The translations under genes were made by a program, and so were the position numbers. A stretch of DNA of 17,416 bases from Amoebophrya sp. AT5.2 (lineage: Eukaryota; Sar; Dinophyceae; Syndiniales; Amoebophryaceae), in NCBI GenBank assembly GCA_005223375.1, contig RXOD01004892.1, positions 1-17,416 of the forward strand. Reading direction: 5' to 3'. Under the pieces are notes generated by a model that had not been told where the DNA came from, did no database searches, and saw only the letters and a program-made list of their open reading frames with translations. Every line of letters starts with the position of its first letter. The first letter of the stretch is position 1. Shown piece after piece: positions 9,001-17,196 of this stretch.

Positions 9001-12000
9001 CGTGGCTGTGTGCTTTCGACAACAACGGGGTCGGCAGGTTGCTTGTGTTGCTGCTCAGCGCTGACCAATTCATCAAGTTTTCCCCGCCGAAGGCCCATGG
9101 GTTGTTCAGGTTCAACGACTGATCGCTGACGTTCGACGTCGCGCCCGAAAAGGCATCGGGCGAGAGAGACGGGAAAGTGGCGAGAGCCTGATTACCATGC
9201 ATCACGTTTTGGCGGATATCGATTATATTTTACATTTCCTTGACCTTGAGAGTGGCGCTTTTCACACGAGCAGACGCAGAGAGATGAACAATCAATACCT
9301 ACGCTGAAAGAGAAAGAGTACCAACTCCAACTAAAACGAAAACTGCCACGACTGCTACGACTACGACCAAGCAAGTGCAAGAAGTCGAAGTGAAAGTAGA
9401 AAAAATATTTAAATACTTGCTGGGGGAATGCTGGCGGTCTCCCATGCATCATTGCCACCGGATCGGCACTCCCAGCTGGGGCCACCATCTCGTACATTCC
9501 CGTCTGCACATTCCAAGCCATCGCAGGCGGCTGCTGCCCATGTCCTGCCGATGCGGAGGACGAAGCTGCGCCCGCTCCTCTTTCCGACAGACTACTTGCG
9601 GCAGCCGGCGTACTCTGCAGCATCTCTGACGTCGGCGTTATATCGGGAGGCGGTGGTGCCTGTTCCGACAACTGGCGGTCGAAATCGCTGCCCCGCCTCC
9701 AGGCCGCGCTCGCGGTTGAGTGGCCTTGCTGATGCGCAGCGGGTGTGGTCCCGGTCGAGCCAGCAGGGGCGGTCAGATTGATTTGCGGCTGCGGGAGGTG
9801 GCTCGCGGTGGACCATGCGGCAGCCTGGGCCTGCTGAGCCCAACTGCCGTCGCGGTCGTCACTTCTTCTGGCCGCTGGATCGCTCGAAAATCGCGGCGTG
9901 TTCGTCTTCGTGCGGTCTACAAGCGGATTCTGATTTTGCGCCGGTGTCCCCTTTGCTTTTCCTTTTCCAGCAATACCGCCAGCGGTAGCGTAGCCGTACG
10001 CGTAGCTGTAGTCACGCGGATCGTACGTCGCTGGTTCTTCGGCCGATGCGGAGGATACAGTGTGCGGGAGCGCCTGATCCGCGCCGCGACTCTCACTGCC
10101 CGAAGATGTAGCTGAGCCAGTTAAGGCGGCATTTGCAGTAGCCCGCTGCACCGTCGCCGATGAAGAAACGCCAGCAGCTTTTTTACCAGCAGCAGTCCGG
10201 CTGGCGCTCGCTCGACCTTTTTCTTCCGCGACTGCGCTGGCGTTTTTCGCTTCTTCTGACGGCTCCTGCTTTTGTCGGCCGCGTGCAAAGGCATGGACGA
10301 CACGTACGCTTCCCGTCGTAGTTGCGGTAATTTCTGCGCTATTTTTCTGCCAGAGAGGTATGTGCTTGCCACTGGGCCTCGAGGACGGGTCACCGGCGCC
10401 GCCACTGCTTTCTCCCTCGGGCCGGGGACCCTTCTTTTTGCCGCCCACAGACGATGCCTTTCCGCCCTTTGATGACGGGTCCGCGGGCTTGCCGCCAAAG
10501 GCTTCGCTCTTTCCTTTTGCTGTATGGGGGACTTGAGAAGATTGCTGGCTGTATGCCCCTGCGCCGGGGGCCGCCCCACCTTCTGCTCCTGGAGCTTGGT
10601 AGTAGTTAGCGCCAGAGTTGTCTGCCTGTGATGCTGCGCCGTACCATTGATCGGGGCCTCCGAATCCAGGTCGCGGGGCGCCTTTCTTGTGGGCGTAGAC
10701 GCCCTGCGAAGTAGAAGACGTCGCACCTGCTCCTGTGCCTTTCGCAGCTCCTGCTTCTGACCACGAGTAAGAGTTATCGTACGACCCGCTGTTGAAATAA
10801 TTCGCACTGTCGTAGTTGTAGTCCGCCGCACCTCCTGCTGCACTACCTGCCGGCGTCGCTGCTGCCAATCTTGCCGCGTCTGGACCCTTTTTTGCATCTG
10901 CTTTGGCACCTCCTTTCTCTTTCTGGGTCGTCCAAGAAGATGTATGTTGCTGCTCTGCCCACGCCCAGCGGTCGCTTTCCGATTGGTCGGAGTTGCCAGT
11001 GGTATTTTGTTGGGCGGGCGGAGGTTGCGTCGAGGAGGAAGATGCCCCCTTTCCCCGATTTTTCGCGTGGTCGTAGGCCGCGTAGCCGTAGGCATTGGCA
11101 CCTCCTCCAGGAGCTTGCTGCGTAGGATCAAAGCCGGAACTCTTACCACCGCCCCACGTCGCGCCAGATGAGTCGTAGGCTCCTGCGCCGGCGGGCTCGC
11201 CCGTTGCAGCTGCTGTTGAGGAGTAGTAGTCCCCGCTCGATCCGCTAGCGCTACCCTGCGCTCGATGATGGTAATACTGCGATGAGTGCGCGTGCGCCGG
11301 TGCGGCTGTACTCTCCGTGCTTCCCTGCGGCCCCTTCTTTCCCCCGGCTATAGCACCAGTCACAAATGAAGCTTTGCTACCCTTTGCAGCTGTGCCTGCG
11401 GCTCCGATCTTCTGGCTCGCCTGCGTCAGCGCAGAATCGTCCCACTGTGCGCCGTTGTTCCAGCTCGCGGTATCACCAGCACCGACCCCGACGCCCGGCT
11501 GAAGATGTGGCTGCTGGCCGCTGTACCCGCCCCCGCGGTCCTCAACATTCGAGCTCCAGTTATTTTTTCCACGCGCAGCCTCGTCTGTGCCCGAGGAAGA
11601 AGCTTGACCGGTATCATTCCAGGTCGCCTTCAAGTCAAACTGTTGAGCGTCCGATGCCGAGGAGCCGCCCCAGAATTCGTTTTTTGACGCACCCCACGAG
11701 CCCGTGCCCGCTGCCTTACCAGCCGCCTTCCCTCCGCCAACAACAACCGACGACGAAGATTGCCCACTCGGACCACCGGACCAGTTTGTCATCATGGCTT
11801 CACCGCCTGCGCCCGCGTTTGCTTTTGATGTCCCGTAGTACGAGGAGGAGGCTGAGGGGCCAGCGCCACTGCTGTACGCGTATGCATTTTGATTCCAGGA
11901 CCCTGTTCCTGTTTGTCCAGAAGACGACGACGCCTTTGCCCCATAGGAAGCGCTAGCCGCAGGAGGACCTTTCTTAGCAGCACTCGAAGGCCCCGCTCCC

Positions 12001-13405
12001 CCCGCGTAGGATTTACCAGGCGCAGTCGAGAGTGCGGACGACAGCTGCGGCGACTTCCAATGCGGGTCCGCTTCGATCGCGTTCCACGACGACAGAGCTT
12101 GGTTGTAGCCAGATCTCCCGAGGGAGGACGCACTTTCATGGGACTGCTTGGACTCAGAGCGACCAGGCGGTGTGCGCTGCTGTTGGACGGCATTGCTAGT
12201 ACCTTGATAGGTGCTCGTGTCGTGATACCCGCCACCTTGGTATTCACTCGACGAATTCTTCTGCGTCCAATTTTGAGAGGAATTGTTTGCAAATTCTGCT
12301 TTGGAATCAACATAACCTCCAGAAGTCGCGGTCGCTCCACCGGCTGCTCCTGCACCTTGCGAATGGTGTTTTCCACCGTAGTCACTGTATCCATCTCTGC
12401 TCGTTGATGAAGCTTTTTGGTCCGGCTTTTTCTTTCCGCCTCCTTTGAAGTCAGCGCCGGCTTGAGTAGTTCCTTGAAGATGCGGGGCGTTGTAGTCCGC
12501 GTTGCCATAGTTGTACCCGTCCGGTTGCTGGTGCGCAGACTGGCTGCCGGTGGTGTCTTCCGTAGGATACTTGCCCTTTGAACCTCCCCCCGTCGCCACT
12601 GGCTTGCCTCCAAATGGGGAGGACGAAGACGAGGCTGCACCTGCAGCAGGAGTACCCTTTTTTCCTCCCGCACCAGTGGGCGCTCCAGCTCCTCGTCCTG
12701 TACTTCCTTGATACTGTTGCCCCGAAGCAACTGCCGCGCCTGGAGCACCTGCACCTCCTTGCTGGGAGTAGCTGCCGTAGCCTTGCTGCTGCCAGCCCGC
12801 TGCGGCGTAAGATGCAGAAGCAGCCTGCTTCCCTTGATGTTGCTGCTGGTTCTGCCCAGTGGAGCCATCCGCGGCCCACGATGAGCTTCGTTCGTACCGC
12901 TCCGCGGCCTCCTCCTGCTGGTACTGCTGGCCCTTTTGACCTTGTACTTGTTGGGCTGAGTGGGTGCCGCCTTTTTTCCCGCCGCTCGAACTGGATGCTT
13001 CTGCTTTACTGCTGGCACTCGGTCCCCACCGTTCCTGTGTGGCCGGCCCTTTGCCAGCCGGATCACCGCCACCCTCCGGCTGTCCCCAACTCCTGTGTTG
13101 ACGTTCGTCGATCATGATCACTCACGTACTATAAGTTTAAGCACTTAAGTAAAGCGAGCATAAGCTTGAGCCTCATCACCACGGAAACAAAAAATCAGCG
13201 AACGACAACGAAAACGAATAGTGTACGTTAAGTTAATGTTAATATACCAGGTCCACGATGAAACCACATCCTTGCCGGCCTGCGCCGCTCCTGAGGGTGG
13301 AAGTTTTCCTCCCCCGTAATCGTTTTTTCCTTTGCTGTTGGCGTTGTAGTCAGTTCCCCAGCCTCCTTGACGTTCACGTTGATCCCAGGAAGTCGACTGA
13401 CTCAT
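3007..13405 (-). CDS. EIF4G: Giant eIF4G-like translation initiation scaffold, six exons
   Basis: Exons on the minus strand: 13248-13405, 9417-13092, 7878-9187, 6319-7707, about 5097-6050, and 3007 to about 4969. These sum to 9,450 nt, one open frame of about 3,149 residues. eIF4G bridges the cap-binding protein eIF4E, the helicase eIF4A and the 40S-bound eIF3 in the cytoplasm. The evidence is an eIF4E-binding YSRNGLL at 1978-1984, a MIF4G domain at about 2163-2423 (ILNKLAPERF, CEMYSDMCMVLRSRYP, NMKFIGQLFLRKLLSQRIV, CTLLKNVGRTLE), an MA3-like domain at about 2520-2616, and a helical C-terminus. The ATG at 13405 opens MSQSTSWDQRERQ; an earlier 5' exon cannot be excluded. Most eIF4Gs are about 900-1,900 residues, so this one is unusually long because of its disordered N-terminus. 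MIF4G identity is firm; the single-gene model rests on four well-supported in-frame joins plus one uncertain one. Confidence 0.85.
4609..4899 (-). other. MA3-like domain of the eIF4G-like protein
   Basis: Residues about 2520-2616. The pattern (HYLVEIGFSDYRKSEVTAQL, then LEDFMLDYPKADQFYHLLI) follows MA3 domains, which provide a second eIF4A-docking site in animal eIF4G and plant eIF(iso)4G. It is followed by a Ser-rich linker, a helical block around LHECFYVQLWCNCLRAVQ, a long low-complexity stretch and a last helical block ending AAEEVLAGS at the stop. These later blocks may be W2-like, but I cannot assign them firmly. Confidence 0.7.
4970..5096 (-). other. Intron 5 of eIF4G, boundaries uncertain
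   Basis: The frame after AKKILAYHYG reads into SVSLFLLLLSRG, encoded by a pyrimidine-rich stretch, and must reconnect to YYGEDRCLEDVEAAW. A GT-AG solution is TGTTG|GTCGGG to TACGTGCAG|G (127 nt, in frame), though the donor is weak. Alternatively, the six bases TACGGC occur on both sides (5108-5113 and 4960-4965), and excision between these repeats would give the smoother AYHYGEDRCLED (148 nt, also in frame). The sequence alone does not decide. Confidence 0.55.
5315..6364 (-). other. MIF4G domain of the eIF4G-like protein (interrupted by an intron)
   Basis: Residues about 2163-2423, starting RQVTAILNKLAPERF in exon 4 and ending KWVERVV in exon 5. This HEAT-like domain binds eIF4A and RNA. The conserved helices are well preserved. 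Two Ser/Gly/Ala/Pro-rich insertions interrupt it: one of about 30 residues after QEFQRTRGK and one of about 30 residues after ELIHNG. The usual inter-helix loops at these points are much shorter. Confidence 0.92.
6051..6318 (-). other. Intron 4 of eIF4G, inside the MIF4G domain (268 nt)
   Basis: Donor AGATTCAA|GTACAA and acceptor ACCACCACAG|GAAGCTG on the minus strand. Phase 2; joining gives LAPERFKKLCETMAAL, which restores the first MIF4G helices. A very A/T-rich stretch lies at about 6120-6185. Confidence 0.9.
6900..6920 (-). other. eIF4E-binding motif YxxxxL-Phi in the eIF4G-like protein
   Basis: Residues 1978-1984 read YSRNGLL, followed by SFREAL. This fits the canonical eIF4E-binding consensus Tyr-x4-Leu-hydrophobic, and the downstream SF resembles the LLxF of plant and animal eIF4Gs. 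It lies about 185 residues before the MIF4G domain, the expected order. Confidence 0.8.
7708..7877 (-). other. Intron 3 of eIF4G (170 nt)
   Basis: Donor CATTTGG|GTAAAG and acceptor CGAATCAAG|GTCTGG on the minus strand. Phase 2; joining gives GDTFGSGSFHSLGAD. Without it the upstream frame stops immediately after the donor. Confidence 0.8.
9188..9416 (-). other. Intron 2 of eIF4G (229 nt)
   Basis: Donor CCAGCAA|GTATTT and acceptor GGTAATCAG|GCTCTC on the minus strand. Phase 0; joining gives PAFPQQALATFPSL. Pyrimidine-rich in its middle. A 10-base string TGATGCATGG occurs both in the upstream exon (around 9444) and near the intron 3' end; this may be chance. Confidence 0.78.
9417..13092 (-). 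other. Exon 2 of eIF4G: 1,225-residue low-complexity, prion-like region
   Basis: One uninterrupted exon encoding mostly Gly, Ser, Ala, Gln, Tyr and Asn, with no folded domain that I recognise. Short basic motifs of the GGKKG / KKGP type recur along it (GGKKGG, GGKKGTP, GGGKKKP, KKGPPA, GGKKGPQ, KKGPDA, KKGAPRPG, GGKKKGPRP). Isolated Trp residues sit in Gly/Ser/Asn settings (GSWNQN, TNWSGG, GSWGAS, EFWGGS, ASWNNGAQW, TWGGGK). This composition suits RNA binding or condensate formation; that function is inferred. Confidence 0.75.
13093..13247 (-). other. Intron 1 of eIF4G (155 nt)
   Basis: Donor GACCTG|GTATAT and acceptor TCAACACAG|GAGTTG on the minus strand. Phase 2; joining gives SSWTWSWGQPEGG. 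Confidence 0.75.
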
Positions 13406-14713
13406 GGTACAGGTACCGAAGCAGAGTCGATGTTCGGCGTCAGTCAGGCAGCGGCAGTTCTAGCTCTTCTTGATGTCCTCAAGACTACCTCCCGCCCCCG
13501 CGGTCGTCAGGCAGGGGGGGTCCGGGTTCGCTTCTTTTTATAAGTTTCTTGCGAGGCATCTTCAGGAAGATCTTCAGCGCCCTCGTCTTACTTTCTTTCT
13601 TCCCTGCATCCGCGCGAACGCCTGCGGTCTCGTCGCCGCGGCAGTTTATGTCGCTACGAAGAAGCGTTCGGCGTTCGAAGAAGATAGAAAGCCACAGCAA
13701 GCACGTCTCATCCTTTGATATTAAAGTAGTCGTAGTTCTTATCCTCTGTAGTGAACAAAATATTAGTGTTGGCGCTCGAGGAGACGATTGACGAATGCAG
13801 AATGAATAGGGAAACGCGTGCGCTGATATTATGCATCTCTTTCCCTTGGACCATTGGGGTCCGTCAACGTCAAGCGGCACATAATAAAGCGAAGCACGTC
13901 AACATGAGAACCGAATCAATCTGCTAGCACGAAGCCTGGTAGAGGTAGTAACACAATTGAATTAGCACAATGAAGGCGTCGACGTCGAACACGAAATCGA
14001 AAAGAAACATAGTTAACCACAAGACAAGTCCTCAAGCGCAACAAGATGGCAACAAAAACAAATAAAATTGGTCGAACTTGATCTCATTTTGACGCTGGCT
14101 GGCTCTAAATATTTTTGACCAACACCGGAAGGTAGACAACACGCAGCTGTGGATAAAGTATCATACACCCTAACCCTGCACCACCCGCGGGGGGGATGCG
14201 CGTACGCATTTGTATTTCTTGCGGCGCGTGGTCGGCCTCGGCGTGGGCAGCGTAATTATACTCCAGTCAGTGCCAGAGCCTGCACCCCCCGTGTTCGCTT
14301 CAAATTGTGTGTCCCTACTGCAGAGGGGAAGCCTCGCACGGTCAGCCAGGTCCGTGCGTAGTCACTTTTACTTCTTTACCCTTATACCTCATTGGCAAAG
14401 AAGGGGCGAGATGACAAAACCAAAACGAAATGATCACGGCAAATTGGTCTTGTCTCTTTGTCTTTGTCTCTTTGTGCTTGGCCGGGGTACTCCTCCCTCC
14501 TTATTTCGAAGTGAGCATCGTAGGCAGGCACAGGACGAGAAGTACTTTAACTTATGAAACAAGAACAATCAAAGCAATGGTAAATGACTTGTGTATCAAT
14601 CGGTTCCTGGCGTGGCGCGCTGAACTTGATTGTCAGTCCGATTTAAAAAAAAAAAAAACTTCGGGTGGATAGCATGGACGAGTCCTCCCTGCGTATCCTT
14701 GTCTTCACGCCAT
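13406..14713. other. Intergenic region upstream of eIF4G and downstream of the membrane-protein gene
   Basis: About 1.3 kb with no recognisable protein on either strand. It should hold the eIF4G promoter and 5' UTR, but no motif stands out. A run of 13 A residues is at 14645-14657 (poly-T in the sense of the neighbouring gene, about 57 bases after its stop). A short TGTCTCTT/TGTCTT pyrimidine repeat is at 14451-14474. No tRNA or rRNA was recognised. Confidence 0.6.
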
Positions 14714-15958
14714 TCATCCAGGCAGCTTGCCGATCCCTCGCGAAAGCGGCGCGAACGTGGGCGGGGGTGGCACAAAGTTCGGATCCTTCGGGTCTTTGCT
14801 CAGCTTTCGCTTCGGTTTTTTCTTTTTCTCTGGGCTGCATGATTGGGTCCTTCTAGTGGTTTTCCCCCGTTTCGACGGCGACGAGGACAGGTGCTTCACC
14901 ATTGCCGCCATTTCGTTGTCCACGTGTTTTTGAAGGGTCGCTGACGCCGAGCGACTATTGTTCAGCTTTTTCTTTGTCCTCCAGAATCCAGAAAAGGATC
15001 GTCCGGTGCCACCGGCGCCGTAAGGTGCTAGCCGTTCGTCCTCCAGCTCGTAGTCAATCACCGAACTGTTTGCCACCGACGACTCGTCATCATACTCGTC
15101 ATAAACCATCCGCTGGTTGTACTGATAGAAGTCGCCGTAGTAGTTTCCAGCACCTGGATACCGTGCTGGATTGCTGTAGTAGCTGTGCCCGAGGCCGGCA
15201 TTTCGTGGAGCTTGTAAGTGCGCTCGATGCCCGGTCGCGGGGTAGGGGTTCTTAGTACGGAAGTAGTAATCCGCTGTTTCTTCGCCTGTGCCTGGATAGC
15301 CGATGCCCACTCCGACTGGATCCGCCGGGATTTGCCCAACAAAGTTCCGCTTCTTTCGCAAAGAGAGAAAGAATTGGAAAACCGTGTACACAGCCGCGAG
15401 CGCGCACAGCGAAGTGAGGATCAGAATCAGAATGCCCATCCAGGTGGACAGCAGAAAGTCCGACACTTCCTCCAGGAACAGGCCGCTGCCTAACTTCAGA
15501 CCGGCGCCACTCCCGTGCGCGCACACAACCGCGAACTCGTGCCCGTTAATGCACCGTAGCTTTGCGTCCTGGCAGGTGTTGCAGTCGGTGGGAAAAATGC
15601 GGGTCTCCTCTTTTCCGAAGGCGAAGTTATCCTTCGAGTGCGATATGAGGCACTCGACGTTGATGGCGGTGCCCGAGATGGGGTGGTGTGCGTGCGTCCC
15701 GGTTGAAGATTCAGAAGATTGCTGCGCCGGACTAGCGTTTGCTGAGCCTGCACCGGCCGCGCCGGAGCCATCGTCACCACCGGCGTAGGCCTGTGCAGTA
15801 GACTGCGAAGCTAGCCCAGCGCCACAGTGGCAGCCGTTGGGTTTTTCAAGAACAGGGCGAAAGAGCTCGCCGAACCCGCAAACGCAGTTGCTGGGAAAAA
15901 CATCGTTCTCGGCACCAGTGCACTGCCGCAGAGTCTGGGTGCGGTCCGCAGTAGTCAT
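14714..15958 (-). CDS. Single-pass membrane protein with duplicated Cys motif and Tyr-rich tail (5' end uncertain)
   Basis: I do not recognise the family. The ATG at 15958 gives 414 residues, ending GIGKLPG. The frame is open about 60 bases further upstream but has no earlier ATG. Residues about 1-170 hold ten Cys in two similar blocks: C13...VFPSNCVC...C43-H-C45 and C103...IFPTDCNTC...C136...C146. A hydrophobic helix at about 171-199 (STWMGILILILTSLCALAAV) is followed by RKKR, so the N-terminal part should be outside the cell or in a lumen. The tail is Tyr/Gly-rich (HSYYSNPARYPGAGNYYGDF), then acidic, then strongly basic (EKKKKPKRKLSK), with a closing PPPP. No signal peptide follows the ATG, so an upstream exon (acceptor perhaps GCGAG|G just before the ATG) probably supplies it. 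Possibly a surface receptor or cortex-linked protein; this is a guess. Confidence 0.7.
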   Translation of the reverse strand: MTTADRTQTLRQCTGAENDVFPSNCVCGFGELFRPVLEKPNGCHCGAGLASQSTAQAYAGGDDGSGAAGAGSANASPAQQSSESSTGTHAHHPISGTAINVECLISHSKDNFAFGKEETRIFPTDCNTCQDAKLRCINGHEFAVVCAHGSGAGLKLGSGLFLEEVSDFLLSTWMGILILILTSLCALAAVYTVFQFFLSLRKKRNFVGQIPADPVGVGIGYPGTGEETADYYFRTKNPYPATGHRAHLQAPRNAGLGHSYYSNPARYPGAGNYYGDFYQYNQRMVYDEYDDESSVANSSVIDYELEDERLAPYGAGGTGRSFSGFWRTKKKLNNSRSASATLQKHVDNEMAAMVKHLSSSPSKRGKTTRRTQSCSPEKKKKPKRKLSKDPKDPNFVPPPPTFAPLSRGIGKLPG

Positions 15959-16985
15959 CCTCGCTTGATGCCCACCGGCACCAAAGGGTACTACTGCTTC
16001 GTTTGCTTTCTCTTTCACACTTCAGCTCTTGCCGCTGAACCGGAACCTGTCGACGTACTACCTGCCTCTGAACGAAGATGTTGTGTCTTACTCTTAGTCA
16101 CCCTCTCCAACAAGAAGCAAGTACATGAGTGTACGCAGACCCAGACGCTGACGCACGCGCACGCCCTCGTACTTTTTATGCTTGTGCGCGAAGTTAAACT
16201 TGGGGGGCACAGGAGGCCTCTCTCTGTTTGTATCGCGATCGTCTACCTATCTACTTCTTCTTTTCTTTAGTGACGAGTTTGACTGCGCGGCTTTTCGTTG
16301 GCTTTGACTTTGAAGATGTGGCCCAACGCCTCGTCCTCTAACCTCAACGTACAAAACCTCTTGCAGATTCCTCGCTCGTTTTCTGCCGCACTCAGAGAGC
16401 AAAAGACACGTGGAAGCCTCAGAAAGAGACAGGCAGGACAAGCTACGTCGTCAGGCTACCGGAAGACTACATCTTCAGGCTAGTAGTACTAGTACCGCAG
16501 CAAAAGTATAGCGACATCAGTTCATTCTGCTCAACGCAAAGAGTTTGTCTCTTCATTCACCGCAGTGAGTCGTATCGACAAGACATGCATGATTGGCCGC
16601 AATGACCGTCATCAATGCTGGTGCCCATGCCATGACCCAGACGAGTACTAGTAAGTACTAACGACCTGTAATGGTCCTGGTCGTACGTCGTGATTAGTGT
16701 GCTGGTGGCGTGGTCCGCAGTTGAAGTAAATCTCCTGACATTTTTCCGAGCTATACAAGTGAGCAAGGAAGCATAAGGGGCAGTGCTCGTTGAAATGAAC
16801 AAGAATAGGCTCTGAAACAATTCATCGCAAGAAAAACGCAAACTGTCTGCAATCGAAATACGTTGGTAAGTTACGTGCAAAATGTTTCGTTCGAGGTATC
16901 TCTCTGTCGAGCTGCTCACGTTGATTCACAACATTTTGATTTTTGGCTTTGAAAATATTTGATGACGATTTACCCTGCTCGGGTG
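15959..16985. other. Region with no supported gene, upstream of the membrane-protein gene
   Basis: About 1.0 kb. It may contain a 5' exon of the membrane-protein gene, but I found no convincing signal-peptide exon. A minus-strand frame at 16557-16919 (about 120 residues, no ATG start) has no recognisable motif and I do not call it. Two copies of GTACTAGTA lie at 16486-16494 and 16645-16653. Confidence 0.5.
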
Positions 16986-17196
16986 CTAAGATGCCCCTTC
17001 AAAAGACAGAAGAGGCAAGTTTGTTTCTTTTTTTTCTTTCGTGCGCTGTTCGAAATCGAAGCTGCAGCCTGTTTCCTCCGCTTGGGTCGTGCTTTCACTT
17101 CTTCCTCCGCCTGCTATTTCCGCTTCGCTGCTGCGGCTGGTCTGCCTCTGCGATCTAGTAGACGGAGTACTGTCAGTTTCAGTAGGTCGATCAACT

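Noticed and set aside
10121..11149. Alternative minus-strand frames inside eIF4G exon 2 (10121-11149, 11792-13072)
   Set aside because: These Arg/Thr/Gln-rich frame-shifted readings arise from the repetitive Gly/Ser codons of the real frame and do not continue into supported splice joins.
14160..14180. Telomere-like ACCCTAACCCTGC
   Set aside because: Only a partial single copy and not an array, so it does not indicate a telomere.
14714..16018. Start of the membrane protein at 16018
   Set aside because: That codon is GTG on the minus strand; the first ATG in frame is at 15958.
16557..16919. Minus-strand frame of 120 codons
   Set aside because: It begins at GTG, has no recognisable motif and has no splice signals linking it to a neighbour.
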